32,543 bases of DNA from CAZIGM01 sp964538675 (GCA_964538675.1 CAZIGM010000018.1:1-32543); one strand, 5' to 3'; positions 16,656 to 25,664 are shown, counted from the first letter of the stretch. Program-made: numbers and translations. Notes: generated from the sequence alone by a model not told the origin.

Positions 16656-17516
16656 ATGCCATATAATATTACTTTTTCAAAAAAACTTATTATAGTTACA
16701 TCTATTTTAATAATGAGTATCTTAATGATTTCAATATTACCTTTCATTGTTCCAGGAATGTTAGAGGATATGGAAAACAGTCAAAAAATCAGGAATGAAG
16801 AGCTATATGCTGAATTTGAACCACAAGAATTACAATTAGTAACTACTATAAGAACAATGAGTTGGTCCTATCCATTTTGGACTGCAATAACAATGTTAGC
16901 TGGTTTTATTTTATTATTTAGTATAAAACCGTATTTTGTTGGTGAAAAGTGGACAAAACCTCTTGTAATGGTTTGCTTTGCTATACCTTCAATAACTGGT
17001 GCATTCATGTTAACTACATATTATCACTTCTTAGGATTTGAAGCTGGATTTTCACCTGGTTTTTATTTTTTATTTCTAGGCTTAATTGGTTATTTTACAA
17101 TTATATTAGTAGATATTAGTGGTGCTAGAATGAAGGCTTTATATTTTTGGATATTTTTTATGTTAGGACTTATTGCAGCTGAAGCATTGGTTAACGGGAT
17201 AACTTGTCATGTAATACTAGAAAGCAACCCTGCGATACCATTTTATACAAACGGGGTATTTCTATTATATATTACAAGGATAATAAATTGGTTAGCTATT
17301 ATATTTATTCTTATCGCTATCTATTTTATTACGATTGGTAGAAAAATTGGTTGGTATTTTGCTATTATTGTAGCTTCAAGTACTAGTTTTATTGGATTTA
17401 TAATGCAAACAGTGAGAACAGATACACATGATTTCTTATATCAAGGTTTAATGGGCTTAGCATTATTAATAACCCTATTATTGCCGACAGTAAAACAAAG
17501 ACTTTTTAAAAATTAA
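16656..17516 (+). CDS. Integral membrane protein of unknown family, ABC operon lead gene
   Basis: A 286-residue protein with about eight hydrophobic segments and no recognised motif beyond short loops. The external loop after the first helix is acidic (MLEDMENSQK..EELYAEFEPQE). A good ribosome site (GGGAGTGG) precedes ATG 16656. It is followed, 40 bp on, by the ATPase gene of an ABC-2 system, so it may be a partner or regulator of that exporter (inferred). I do not recognise the family. Confidence 0.7.
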   Translation: MPYNITFSKKLIIVTSILIMSILMISILPFIVPGMLEDMENSQKIRNEELYAEFEPQELQLVTTIRTMSWSYPFWTAITMLAGFILLFSIKPYFVGEKWTKPLVMVCFAIPSITGAFMLTTYYHFLGFEAGFSPGFYFLFLGLIGYFTIILVDISGARMKALYFWIFFMLGLIAAEALVNGITCHVILESNPAIPFYTNGVFLLYITRIINWLAIIFILIAIYFITIGRKIGWYFAIIVASSTSFIGFIMQTVRTDTHDFLYQGLMGLALLITLLLPTVKQRLFKN

Positions 17517-17556
17517 TTGTTAGAATTAAGTTAATTATTAGATGGGAGGTTTACAA

Positions 17557-18447
17557 ATGATTGAGGTAAAGAATCTTACGCAAATCTACAAAAGTGGTAA
17601 AGGTATTTTTGATGTAGATTTTAAAGTTACTGAGGGCGAAGTGTTTGGATACCTTGGACCTAATGGTTCGGGAAAGACCACCACGATTAGAAATTTACTG
17701 GGTTTTGCAAATGCAACTAAAGGGCATGTAACTATTTATGGACTAGATACTCGTAAAGAATCTGCTAAATTACAAAACATGATAGGATATTTACCAGGCG
17801 AAATGGCATTTTTTGATCATATGACAGGCATGGAATTCCTAAAATTCATGACCAATATGAGAAAAACAAAAGAAGTCTCAAGAAGAGATCAATTGATTGA
17901 ACGGTTTGAATTAGACACAAGTGGTAAAATTAAAAAAATGTCTAAAGGTATGAAACAGAAACTGGGCATAATCACTGCTTTTATGCATGATCCCAAAGTC
18001 TATATTTTGGATGAGCCGACTAGCGGATTAGATCCATTTATGCAAAATGTATTTATGAACTTAATACATGAGGAGAAAAAAAGAGGTAAAACCATACTGA
18101 TGTCATCACATATTTTTGAGGAGGTACAAAGAAGCTGTGACCGGGCAGGTATTATACGAGAAGGTAGAATAGTTGATGTTGAAGATGTGAAGTCACTCAA
18201 CGAGATGAAAGCAAATACTTATCTAATTACTCTTAGTTCTGGGGCGGACATTACGACACTCATAAATAGCGATTATGATGTTGTTAAGATATCTGATAAT
18301 AAAGTTCAGGTTTCGGTTAACTATCCATACCAACAATTTTTCAAGTTATTGTCCGTATGTGATGTGACAGGAATAGAAATGAAGAAAGAATCCTTAGAGG
18401 ATGTCTTTATGAAATATTATGGTGAGGTTGGTGATTCCCATGAATAA
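17557..18447 (+). CDS. ABC transporter ATP-binding protein (ABC-2 exporter)
   Basis: A 296-residue CcmA-type ATPase. Walker A GPNGSGKT is at 34-41, the signature is MSKGMKQKL, Walker B is VYILDEPTSGLD, and the H-loop is SSHIFEE. The C-terminus (SLEDVFMKYYGE) is typical of bacteriocin/antibiotic exporters. I start at ATG 17557 (GGGAGG, 7 nt upstream), five codons into the longer frame. It overlaps the permease gene by 8 bp (ATGAATAA), showing tight coupling. Substrate unknown. Confidence 0.92.
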   Translation: MIEVKNLTQIYKSGKGIFDVDFKVTEGEVFGYLGPNGSGKTTTIRNLLGFANATKGHVTIYGLDTRKESAKLQNMIGYLPGEMAFFDHMTGMEFLKFMTNMRKTKEVSRRDQLIERFELDTSGKIKKMSKGMKQKLGIITAFMHDPKVYILDEPTSGLDPFMQNVFMNLIHEEKKRGKTILMSSHIFEEVQRSCDRAGIIREGRIVDVEDVKSLNEMKANTYLITLSSGADITTLINSDYDVVKISDNKVQVSVNYPYQQFFKLLSVCDVTGIEMKKESLEDVFMKYYGEVGDSHE

Positions 18448-19240
18448 AACACTCTTTATAACAAATATTAAATCTAATTGGGGTGTTTTCACATTTGTTG
18501 CTGGTATGTTATTAATCTATGTTATTACTAGTGTAACGATGTTTGATCCTGATAGTGCTGAAGCTTTACTAGCTATGTTCGATATGTTGCCAGAAGGAAT
18601 GATGAAAGCCTTTGGCTTTGATGGTCTAGGTACAGATTTAACCTCTTATTTAGGTGGTTATCTCTATGGATTTATTTTATTGGTGTTCCCATTAATTTAT
18701 ACTGTTATGTTATCCAATAAACTTGTTGCAAAACATGTGGACTCTGGTTCTATGGCTTATCTATTAACAACTCCTAATTCAAGAGTGCAGATAATTTTAA
18801 CACAGGCCTTATATTTAATCATAAGTACATTTGTATTAATACTTTTTGAATTAATAGTTTTGATTTCAATTGCAGAAACCATGTTTTCAGGGAATCTAGA
18901 GATTGGTAAGTTTGTATCATTAAACTTATTAACCTACTTGGTTTTAGTTGTAGTTGGAGGTATCAGCTTCTTGTTCTCATGTATCTTTAATGATACAAAG
19001 AATTCAATTGCATTTGGTGCCGGTGTACCAATAATTATGTTCGTACTAAAAATGATTAGTGAAATTAGTGAAGAAGTTGAATTCCTTAAATATTTCTCCA
19101 TTTATTCTCTGGTTAATCCGGATAGGATTATGAGTGATAGTATTTATACCATTACTGTTAGCATAATTCTTGTTGGAGTTGCAGCTATATTATTTGGGGC
19201 TGCTATCTATATTTTCAATAAGAAAAGTTTAGCGATATAA
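18440..19240 (+). CDS. ABC transporter permease (ABC-2 type)
   Basis: A 266-residue membrane protein with about six hydrophobic segments. It has the sequence pattern of ABC-2 exporters partnered with CcmA-type ATPases (MLPEGMMKAFGFDGLGTDLTSYLGGYLYGF and GSMAYLLTTPNSR). The start at 18440 is preceded by GGTGAT; the longer frame start at 18419 has no ribosome site. It is similar in layout to the permeases at 24826 and 25665. The pair with the ATPase forms an exporter of unknown cargo. Confidence 0.9.
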   Translation: MNKTLFITNIKSNWGVFTFVAGMLLIYVITSVTMFDPDSAEALLAMFDMLPEGMMKAFGFDGLGTDLTSYLGGYLYGFILLVFPLIYTVMLSNKLVAKHVDSGSMAYLLTTPNSRVQIILTQALYLIISTFVLILFELIVLISIAETMFSGNLEIGKFVSLNLLTYLVLVVVGGISFLFSCIFNDTKNSIAFGAGVPIIMFVLKMISEISEEVEFLKYFSIYSLVNPDRIMSDSIYTITVSIILVGVAAILFGAAIYIFNKKSLAI

Positions 19241-19273
19241 TTTAATCAACAATTCATAAGGAGCTAATAAAAA

Positions 19274-19891
19274 ATGAAGAAAGATTATGATGTTTCAGCA
19301 AAGTTATATGATCCTTTACTTTACATATTTCTTAATCCAATCAGAAAAGTTGTAATGGAAGAACTCTCGGAATATAAAAATTCTTCAATTATAGATTTAT
19401 GTTGTGGTACAGGTAATCAACTTAAAATACTTAATAAAAATGATTTTAAATCTCTTCATTGTCTTGATATATCAGATTCTATGTTAAAAATTGCTCAAAA
19501 AGATGCACAAGATATAAAAATATACAATGAAGATGCAACTAGGACACCTTTTGAAGATGAGACATTTGACATTGCAATTATTAGTTTTGCAATACATGAA
19601 AAGGATAGAGAAACTCAAGAGAGATTTTTAGAAGAAGCTTATAGAATTATTAAAAAAAGCGGTTTGCTCTTGATTGTAGATTATGATTATGACGAAAAAA
19701 CTTCAAAAATTGTTAGTGGCTTTATTACCATGATTGAAAAAATTGCAGGAAAAGAACATTATAAAAACTATAAGTGTTATATACAGAATAATGGACTATT
19801 AAGCTTAATAGATAATGATAAATTCAAACTTCTTAAAAAAAATAAAAGATCATTTAACGGGATAGCAATCTCTAATTATAAGAAAATATAA
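19274..19891 (+). CDS. Class I SAM-dependent methyltransferase
   Basis: A 205-residue Rossmann-fold methyltransferase. Motif I IIDLCCGTGNQ (about 39-49) binds S-adenosylmethionine, the acidic LDISDSM follows, EDATRTPFEDETFDIAI marks motif II/III, and a C-terminal arm is present. Methyltransf_11/25 type. It sits directly downstream of the ABC operon with 33 bp spacing, so it may be co-transcribed. Substrate unknown. A terminator follows at 19980-20028. Confidence 0.88.
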   Translation: MKKDYDVSAKLYDPLLYIFLNPIRKVVMEELSEYKNSSIIDLCCGTGNQLKILNKNDFKSLHCLDISDSMLKIAQKDAQDIKIYNEDATRTPFEDETFDIAIISFAIHEKDRETQERFLEEAYRIIKKSGLLLIVDYDYDEKTSKIVSGFITMIEKIAGKEHYKNYKCYIQNNGLLSLIDNDKFKLLKKNKRSFNGIAISNYKKI

Positions 19892-19948
19892 CATTTGTCT
19901 TGCTATCTAAATCAAAAATTTAACTTCAATCTACAAAATTATATATAT

Positions 19949-19964
19949 AGGTATTCTGATACCT
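19949..19964. repeat. Short inverted repeat downstream of the methyltransferase
   Basis: AGGTAT and ATACCT form 6-bp arms with a 4-nt loop. It may be part of the transcription termination region. Confidence 0.35.
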
Positions 19965-19979
19965 TCTTGAGTAAATTAT

Positions 19980-20028
19980 AAAGCTACCAAATGTACATAT
20001 GTTATAAACACATACCTTTGGTAGCTTT
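19980..20028. terminator. Bidirectional terminator between convergent genes
   Basis: AAAGCTACCAAA (19980-19991) pairs perfectly with TTTGGTAGCTTT (20017-20028) across a 25-nt loop, with T-rich sequence on both sides. It lies between the plus-strand methyltransferase and the minus-strand coiled-coil gene. Confidence 0.75.
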
Positions 20029-20039
20029 ATATATTTCTC

Positions 20040-20432
20040 TTACAAGTTGGCAATAGCTTTTTTAATAATTCTAACTTCTGTTTCTAATATATTAATTCTT
20101 GATTCTTGTTCTGTGTTATAGGCTACTTGTTCAGAAATAGTGTCTAGTCTTTTATCAATTGTGTTAAATCTTTTATCTACTTCATCAAATCTTTCATCAA
20201 CTTCGTTAAATCTTTCATCAACTTCGTTAAATCTTTTATCTACTTCATCAAATCTTTCATCAACTTCGTTAAATCTTTTATCTACTTCATCAAATCTTTC
20301 ATCTACAGTATTAAATCTTTTTAACATGTCAGTTTTTAAATCTGTTAGCTCATTTTTTAGTTCATCTTTAGTGACCATCGTCGATTCAATACTATCTATT
20401 TTTGTTAAAATCTGTTGTAATATTTGTTCCAT
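20040..20432 (-). CDS. Coiled-coil protein with tandem heptad repeats
   Basis: A 130-residue protein made mostly of heptads. About residues 45-100 are regular copies of ERFDEVD and KRFNEVD-type units, ending in RLDTISEQVAYNTEQESRINILETEV. This predicts a long parallel coiled coil; no membrane segment or enzyme domain is seen. I start at ATG 20432 with AGAGGTG 8 nt upstream. The corresponding DNA (about 20157-20308) is a 21-bp tandem array whose copy number could change by slippage. Function unknown; similar short heptad-repeat proteins are widespread and poorly described. Confidence 0.75.
   Translation of the reverse strand: MEQILQQILTKIDSIESTMVTKDELKNELTDLKTDMLKRFNTVDERFDEVDKRFNEVDERFDEVDKRFNEVDERFNEVDERFDEVDKRFNTIDKRLDTISEQVAYNTEQESRINILETEVRIIKKAIANL
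20157..20308. repeat. 21-bp tandem repeat array within the coiled-coil gene
   Basis: The array is built from units such as AAATCTTTCATCAACTTCGTT and the variant AAATCTTTTATCTACTTCATC, alternating in a mostly 42-bp higher-order pattern over about seven units. Each 21-bp unit encodes one heptad, so copy changes would keep the frame. Confidence 0.85.
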
Positions 20433-20573
20433 TACATTATCACCTCTTTCAGAATTTAGATGTTTAATATCCATTATTCCGATTGGCTAATTTAACTATT
20501 ATTATATCATATAATAACTATAACATAGATGATTAATAAAAGCAAACATACGTTCGTGTAATAATTAATAGAA

Positions 20574-21290
20574 TTAGTTTAAATCAACATTATGATATAC
20601 CTGTTGAACATCATCTAAATCCTCTAGTGCATCTACTAATTTTTCAAACTGAGCTTGAGCGTCTTCTGTTAGTGTAATGTCATTTTGAGCGAGCATTGTA
20701 AGTTCGGCTACCGTAAATTCTGTTATACCCACATCTTTAAAAGCTGTCTGTACAGCATTGAATTGATCTGGCTCAGCATAAACAATTATTGCATCGTCTT
20801 CTTCAACAATATCACGTATATCTACATCAGCTTCCATCAATATTTCAAGCGCTTCCTCTGCTGATTTCCCTTCAATACCAATAACTGCTGTCGCATCAAA
20901 CATGTATGCAACAGATCCATTAACACCCATGTTACCACTGTTTTTAGTAAAAGCAGATCTTACATCAGCAACTGTACGGTTGACGTTGTTTGTTAATGTA
21001 TCTATAATTATCATTGATCCGTTAGGTCCAAATCCTTCATATCTGAGCTCATCATAAATCTCATCAGATCCACCTTTTGCTTTTTCGATAGCACGATCAA
21101 TAATTGATTTTGGAACATTATATGTTTTTGCTCTTTCAATTACAAATCTTAAAGTTTGATTTGTTTCTGGATCAGGCTCGCCTTGCTTTGCTGCAACATA
21201 AAGTTCACGTCCAAACTTTGCATATATACGACTAGTATTTGTATCTTTTGATGCTTTCTTGTCTTTAATATTGTTCCATTTACGTCCCAT
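20574..21290 (-). CDS. yebC: YebC/PmpR-family translation factor, YeeI-type
   Basis: A 238-residue YebC-family protein that begins MGRKWNNIKDKKASKDTNTS, the form of the B. subtilis YeeI subgroup, and continues with RIYAKFGRELYVAAKQGEPDPETN. The three-domain length is normal. The family was annotated as transcription regulators, but recent work on YebC proteins shows that they relieve ribosome stalling, for example at polyproline stretches. It is presumably cytoplasmic and ribosome-associated. The gene stands alone on the minus strand between a coiled-coil gene and a membrane protein. Confidence 0.93.
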   Translation of the reverse strand: MGRKWNNIKDKKASKDTNTSRIYAKFGRELYVAAKQGEPDPETNQTLRFVIERAKTYNVPKSIIDRAIEKAKGGSDEIYDELRYEGFGPNGSMIIIDTLTNNVNRTVADVRSAFTKNSGNMGVNGSVAYMFDATAVIGIEGKSAEEALEILMEADVDIRDIVEEDDAIIVYAEPDQFNAVQTAFKDVGITEFTVAELTMLAQNDITLTEDAQAQFEKLVDALEDLDDVQQVYHNVDLN

Positions 21291-21433
21291 ATTGTCTCAC
21301 TCTCTTTCAACTTAGAAAATCTTGTTTAGTTCACTAGATAATATTATAACTAAATGAGTAAGACTTTTAAACCCTATATCTTATATGACATTAAAAACAT
21401 TATGTACAATATATATAATCATGTAGTCGCAGT

Positions 21434-22315
21434 TTATACATATACATTCTCAACATCTGATCTTATATTTTTAAGAATTAATATTAAAAGATATATGAAC
21501 GATAAGTTAAACAGTGGGAACATAATTATTTCAACTAAGCTTACGGTTACCCCTGCATAGAGCATTCCGATAATCATTGCTGTAATTGATGTTAACATTG
21601 TAATCCCTTTAATAATAATTATTGATGATAGCATATAACCGTATGGATTACGTTTTATTAATAATATTCCAGATAAAAAAGCTGTAGGTACGATAAATCC
21701 TAAATCCATAGCTTGAATAATCAAAGTTGTATAATGCTCTAATCCATAAGGAATAGTTTTATTAATTAACGAAGGTATAATCCTTCCTAACCAAAGCATT
21801 CCAATAGTTATAGAAATAAATATTTGAAATCCTCCAATCAATCTTACTGGAAGTTTCTCATTAAAAGAAGATTTTAAGTTTTCTATATTTAAAGACATTA
21901 TTGATAATAAGAATGCATAAAAACTGGCTGACATAATGACTACATAGATTAAAAAGAAAGAATTATACATCCATAAAAATGTATACGAGATATAAGTATA
22001 TAAAAAATAGCCTAATGTACCTGATAATAACAATCTACCTCTTAAAGAACCTTTTCTAGATAGAATTATTGATATTAATAATAGTGGTACACCTAGAAGC
22101 ATTGTAATAATATCCTGAGCTTTCCCTTGAGCTACAGCTGATATTGAATCGTTTTGATATAACCCTTTTCCATAAATAGTAACTGATTCACCTCGAAAAG
22201 ATTCAATTATATACTCCCCTTCTCCCTCATTAGAGAAAAAGCCATAGGCAGATGCTACTATTGATAAAATAATAATTATAATAACTAGTATAGTTATACT
22301 TCTTTTATATTTCAT
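21434..22315 (-). CDS. Integral membrane protein of unknown family
   Basis: A 293-residue protein with a short N-terminal hydrophobic segment (about 5-27), a hydrophilic external stretch (30-65) and about seven further hydrophobic segments to the end. No catalytic motif is visible. It has a strong ribosome site (AGGAGG). I recognise the general layout as a common clostridial/bacillar conserved hypothetical but cannot name a function. Confidence 0.7.
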   Translation of the reverse strand: MKYKRSITILVIIIIILSIVASAYGFFSNEGEGEYIIESFRGESVTIYGKGLYQNDSISAVAQGKAQDIITMLLGVPLLLISIILSRKGSLRGRLLLSGTLGYFLYTYISYTFLWMYNSFFLIYVVIMSASFYAFLLSIMSLNIENLKSSFNEKLPVRLIGGFQIFISITIGMLWLGRIIPSLINKTIPYGLEHYTTLIIQAMDLGFIVPTAFLSGILLIKRNPYGYMLSSIIIIKGITMLTSITAMIIGMLYAGVTVSLVEIIMFPLFNLSFIYLLILILKNIRSDVENVYV

Positions 22316-22367
22316 AAAACAAACCTCCTAATACTTTATAAAACCGAACATTTTGTAAATCAAATTT

Positions 22368-22444
22368 TCTTTAACTCCACCTAAATTTTAGCTCAAGAGA
22401 ACACTCAGGAGCACAAAGTGGGGGTCTTATCATATCTGGATAAA
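22368..22444 (+). repeat. Degenerate 3' part of the IS200/IS605-like repeat (copy D)
   Basis: AAGTGGGGGTCTTATCATATCTGGATAAA-like sequence (22416-22444) closely matches the end of the fuller copy at 29903-30017, differing at one base over the last part. The preceding stretch is only loosely alignable (AACT..AAATT..TAG..AGA) and may be a diverged hairpin region. No transposase gene is attached. Confidence 0.6.
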
Positions 22445-22467
22445 CCAACTTATATTATTAGAATAAT

Positions 22468-22968
22468 TTAGGCATTATTCATTGTATGAGCAAAATTATT
22501 GATAATATCTTCTGAGATTGTTGATATATCATTACTTGTATCAATTTGACTTTGGTTTTTATCCTTAGATACAAGCTTAACAAGAAATTTATCCAAAGAT
22601 TTCATCTTATCGAATCTAAATTCTCCACCAAAGAATTCCTTAACAATTGCACTGTTTAATAAGTCTTCTGAATATGAACTGTTAATTTCTGTTTCTGCAT
22701 TCTCATGTAACATTCCACAGATAAAAAGTCCGATTTTTTTCTGTTTTAATAATTCATTATTTGCTGAACAAAATTCACTTACTTCTCTACGGATTTTACC
22801 TGCATAAATTGATCCACCAATGATTATTTTGTTATATGTTGAGATATCTATATTAATATTTGATTTTAGATTGTATAAGTCGATACTTCCTGATAACTTA
22901 TCTTTTAGAAAAATTGCACATTTTTCAGTGCAACCATATTTAGTCGAATAAACTATGGCAGTATTCAC
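22468..22968 (-). CDS. Flavodoxin-domain protein (HemG-like)
   Basis: A 166-residue flavodoxin-fold protein. It begins TAIVYSTKYGCTEKCA, the FMN phosphate-binding loop, and has KIIIGGSIYAGKIRREVSEF and KIGLFICGM, as in menaquinone-dependent protoporphyrinogen oxidase-like flavodoxins. Start is GTG at 22968 with AGAGAGGAAG upstream. It lies 31 bp after the TetR gene and is probably co-transcribed, so its expression is likely controlled by that repressor. Electron partner unknown. Confidence 0.88.
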   Translation of the reverse strand: MNTAIVYSTKYGCTEKCAIFLKDKLSGSIDLYNLKSNINIDISTYNKIIIGGSIYAGKIRREVSEFCSANNELLKQKKIGLFICGMLHENAETEINSSYSEDLLNSAIVKEFFGGEFRFDKMKSLDKFLVKLVSKDKNQSQIDTSNDISTISEDIINNFAHTMNNA

Positions 22969-22999
22969 TTTTTTTCTTCCTCTCTCTAATTCTATCTAA

Positions 23000-23617
23000 T
23001 TATTTATTTGCTTTAATTCCGTTAAACAATATATTTAATTGATGATCAATCAATCTATTAATTTGTTCCTGACTTATATCCTTCTCAAAAATTAATTTTA
23101 TAGTTAAACCAAATATTGACACCCAAATTATTTGAGCAGTTAATTCTGGATCAACAGGTGTAAAATAATCTCTGCTAATTCCCTGTTGAATTTTATCGCT
23201 TAATAATTGTAGAGTCTTACTCTTTTTAGAAATACCCTTCTCTAATAAACGTGTTTTTTCCATTACTTGAGTTTCATCATTAAGCATAAACGCTTTATAT
23301 TCTTCTGGAGATTTTAAAGCTGCCTCAATATATTTAATAGCTATTTCTTTAATTTCTTTATCTGGTTCAGTGATATTTTGTTCAACTGAATTAATAGACT
23401 CTAAAATTTTTTTATATCCTTCATTAACTAATGCTTTGATAATCTCATCCTTGTTATTAAAATAATGATAGATTATACCTGGAGAGTAATCAATTGTACT
23501 TGTAATTTTACGTATTGATAGTCCTTGAATACCCTCTTTAGAAATAATATCTCTTGCAACATCTAATATTTTATTGCGCACTTCCTTTTGTTTTCGTATT
23601 TGCCTGTCTTTTCCCAT
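23000..23617 (-). CDS. TetR/AcrR-family transcriptional regulator
   Basis: A 205-residue regulator. The N-terminal helix-turn-helix (RNKILDVARDIISKEGIQGLSIRKIT..IDYSPGIIYHYFNNKDEIIKAL) is typical of TetR proteins, and the C-terminal part is a helical ligand-binding domain. I start at ATG 23617, with GGTGG just upstream; a longer frame begins at 23647. It is divergent from an ABC ATPase with two permeases and upstream of a flavodoxin gene, so it likely represses both in the absence of a ligand. The ligand is unknown. Confidence 0.93.
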   Translation of the reverse strand: MGKDRQIRKQKEVRNKILDVARDIISKEGIQGLSIRKITSTIDYSPGIIYHYFNNKDEIIKALVNEGYKKILESINSVEQNITEPDKEIKEIAIKYIEAALKSPEEYKAFMLNDETQVMEKTRLLEKGISKKSKTLQLLSDKIQQGISRDYFTPVDPELTAQIIWVSIFGLTIKLIFEKDISQEQINRLIDHQLNILFNGIKANK

Positions 23618-23648
23618 ATAACCACCTTTATGAATACAAAATAACACT

Positions 23649-23663
23649 GTTTAAATATTAAAC
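23649..23663. promoter_or_regulatory. Candidate TetR operator palindrome
   Basis: GTTTAAATATTAAAC is a perfect 15-bp palindrome 31 bp upstream of the regulator start, in the space divergent from the ABC genes. TetR-family repressors usually bind such sites next to their own gene. The AT-richness of the region makes chance palindromes common, so confidence is limited. Confidence 0.4.
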
Positions 23664-23784
23664 GATGTTTAATTAATAATACAATATTATATATATATAA
23701 TCAAATCCTTTTATTCACTTTTAAAGCTCTAATTATGACTATTCTGTAAACGTTTATTTTACTATGTATTAACAGTAATTTTAA

Positions 23785-23815
23785 TAAAGCCGAACTTTAT
23801 TCAGATGGAGTTTTT
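23785..23815 (+). repeat. Partial 5' half of the IS200/IS605-like repeat (copy C)
   Basis: TAAAGCCGAACTTTATTCAG followed by ATGGAGTTTTT matches the first hairpin arm of the fuller copy at 29903-30017, then diverges. It lies in the divergent regulatory region of the TetR and ABC genes. Confidence 0.75.
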
Positions 23816-23862
23816 CACCTTAAGGTATAAATGCAACTAATACTTATGCATAGTTCCATCGA

Positions 23863-23891
23863 TTGACCATTTCTATCATTAGGTATAAGAT
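23863..23891 (+). promoter_or_regulatory. Sigma-A-type promoter for the ABC operon
   Basis: TTGACC (23863-23868), a 17-bp spacer, and TAAGAT (23886-23891) form a good vegetative promoter about 45 bp upstream of the ABC ATPase start. Confidence 0.6.
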
Positions 23892-23935
23892 TTAATTAAT
23901 TTGATTTGACTTGCTAATCTTAAGGAGGCAAAATA

Positions 23936-24820
23936 ATGAGTATTGTTGAACTTAATAAGTTAACTAAGTATTACGGTAAAGAAAGAGGAATTATTGATGT
24001 AAGTTTTAATATTGAAGAAGGTGAAATTTTCGGATTTATCGGTCCAAATGGTGCTGGTAAATCTACAACAATTAGAACCCTTTTATCATTAATCTATCCA
24101 ACTAGTGGTAGTGCGAAAATATTTGGGAAGGATTGTATCGAATTCGGTTCAGAAATCCGTAAGGAGATTGGGTATTTACCATCAGAAGTTTTTTATTATG
24201 ATAATATGAAAGTTATTGATATTCTTAAATATTCTGCTAGTTTCTATGATAAGGATTGTCATAATCGAATTTATGAATTATCTGAAATTATGAATCTTGA
24301 TTTAAATAAAAAGGTTGATGACCTGTCTTATGGAAATAAAAAGAAGGTTGGAATTGTGCAGGGATTACTTCATGAGCCTAAGCTTATTATACTTGATGAG
24401 CCAACGAGTGGATTAGATCCTCTAATGCAACAAAAATTCTTCGATCTTATATTAAATGAAAATAAAAAAGGCGCTACAGTACTCTTTTCTTCACACATTC
24501 TTGGCGAAGTTCAAAAGCTATGTAATCGTGTTGCTATTATAAAAGAAGGTCGTGTCATACAAGTTGAAGACATGAAGACTCTTCGAGAAACAAACTATAA
24601 GAAATTTAGTATTGAGCTACTAGATAACATTAGTCAGGGCTATTTTGATATTGAGGGAATTAGTAATCTTAAAATTAATCAAAAAAATATTTCTTTTCTA
24701 TTTAAAGGTGATATAAATTTAGTTATTGATAGAATACATAGTCAGAAGGTTTCTAATCTTCTAGTTGAAGAACCTTCGTTAGAAGAGATTTTTATGCATT
24801 ATTATGTTGAGGAGGAATAG
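23936..24820 (+). CDS. ABC transporter ATP-binding protein (TetR-linked exporter)
   Basis: A 294-residue CcmA-type ATPase. Walker A GPNGAGKST, the signature LSYGNKKKV, Walker B LIILDEPTSGLD and H-loop SSHILGE are clear. AGGAGG precedes the ATG by 7 nt. It ends in TAG, uncommon here, and is followed 5 bp later by the first of two paralogous permeases. Its layout is like that of the 17557/18440 system. The TetR regulator suggests inducible export of a toxic or signalling compound (inferred). Confidence 0.93.
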   Translation: MSIVELNKLTKYYGKERGIIDVSFNIEEGEIFGFIGPNGAGKSTTIRTLLSLIYPTSGSAKIFGKDCIEFGSEIRKEIGYLPSEVFYYDNMKVIDILKYSASFYDKDCHNRIYELSEIMNLDLNKKVDDLSYGNKKKVGIVQGLLHEPKLIILDEPTSGLDPLMQQKFFDLILNENKKGATVLFSSHILGEVQKLCNRVAIIKEGRVIQVEDMKTLRETNYKKFSIELLDNISQGYFDIEGISNLKINQKNISFLFKGDINLVIDRIHSQKVSNLLVEEPSLEEIFMHYYVEEE

Positions 24821-24825
24821 TATAT

Positions 24826-25623
24826 ATGAATATTTATATACATGAACTCAAAATGCTAAAAAAAGCTACTATCTACTGGACAATAGCTCTAGTAGTTGTA
24901 CTAATTCTTTTTATGGCTATGTTCCCAGTAATTGCTGAAGATGCAAGGGTATATCAAGAGATTTTAGAAGGTTTTCCTGAGGGTTTTCAAGAAGCTTTAG
25001 GACTTTCTGATACTAATTTATCAACTGTTTTAGGTTATTATAGTTTTACATTAATATATATATTCTTAATGGGATACATTCAAGCGATGAATTATGGTGT
25101 ATCAATGGTTTCTATTGAACTAAGCCAAAAGACTGCAGATTTTTTATTTGCAAAGCCTGTCAAACGTAGTAAAATTCTTTCTTATAAAATATCAGCAGTA
25201 GTTACTTGTCTATTATTTACTAATTTAATATATGGAATTGCTACGATAATAGTACTTAATGTTGTAAAAAATTCTAGTTTTGATTTAAATGCACTTCTAC
25301 TAATTAATTTATCGCTATTAATAGTTCAATTATTATTTGTTACTTTAGGTTTTTTTATAGCAGTTTTTATACGCAAACTAAAATCTGTTTTACCTATATC
25401 TTTAGGTGTTGTATTTGGCTTATTTACAATTAATATGTTAAATGAATCTCTAGGTGATATAAAGCTAACTTTTTTAACACCTTTTGCATATTTCAAACCA
25501 TCAGATATTATTAATAATGTAAGTTATGATTCAACGTACCTTCTATTAACTATCTTTCTAATTGTCTTTTTTACTAGTATGACTTACTTGGTATATCATA
25601 AAAGAGATATTCCAACAATTTAA
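24826..25623 (+). CDS. ABC transporter permease 1 (ABC-2 type)
   Basis: A 265-residue permease with about six hydrophobic segments and the pattern QKTADFLFAKPVKRSKILSYK. It has clear similarity to the next gene (DQTADFLFVKPITRGKIITSK), so the pair arose by duplication and may form a heterodimer with the ATPase. Ribosome site GAGGAGGAA precedes the ATG, overlapping the end of the ATPase gene. Confidence 0.92.
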   Translation: MNIYIHELKMLKKATIYWTIALVVVLILFMAMFPVIAEDARVYQEILEGFPEGFQEALGLSDTNLSTVLGYYSFTLIYIFLMGYIQAMNYGVSMVSIELSQKTADFLFAKPVKRSKILSYKISAVVTCLLFTNLIYGIATIIVLNVVKNSSFDLNALLLINLSLLIVQLLFVTLGFFIAVFIRKLKSVLPISLGVVFGLFTINMLNESLGDIKLTFLTPFAYFKPSDIINNVSYDSTYLLLTIFLIVFFTSMTYLVYHKRDIPTI

Positions 25624-25664
25624 TTTATTACTAATAAAAGTAAAGTAAAGGAGACTATTAAACT

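Noticed and set aside
20157..20308. CRISPR array
   Set aside because: Repeats are contiguous without spacers and fall in a coding frame.
20140..20490. Plus-strand serine/leucine-rich frame opposite the coiled-coil gene
   Set aside because: It is the reverse reading of the heptad array, with no ribosome site; the minus-strand frame has a good start and a sensible coiled coil.
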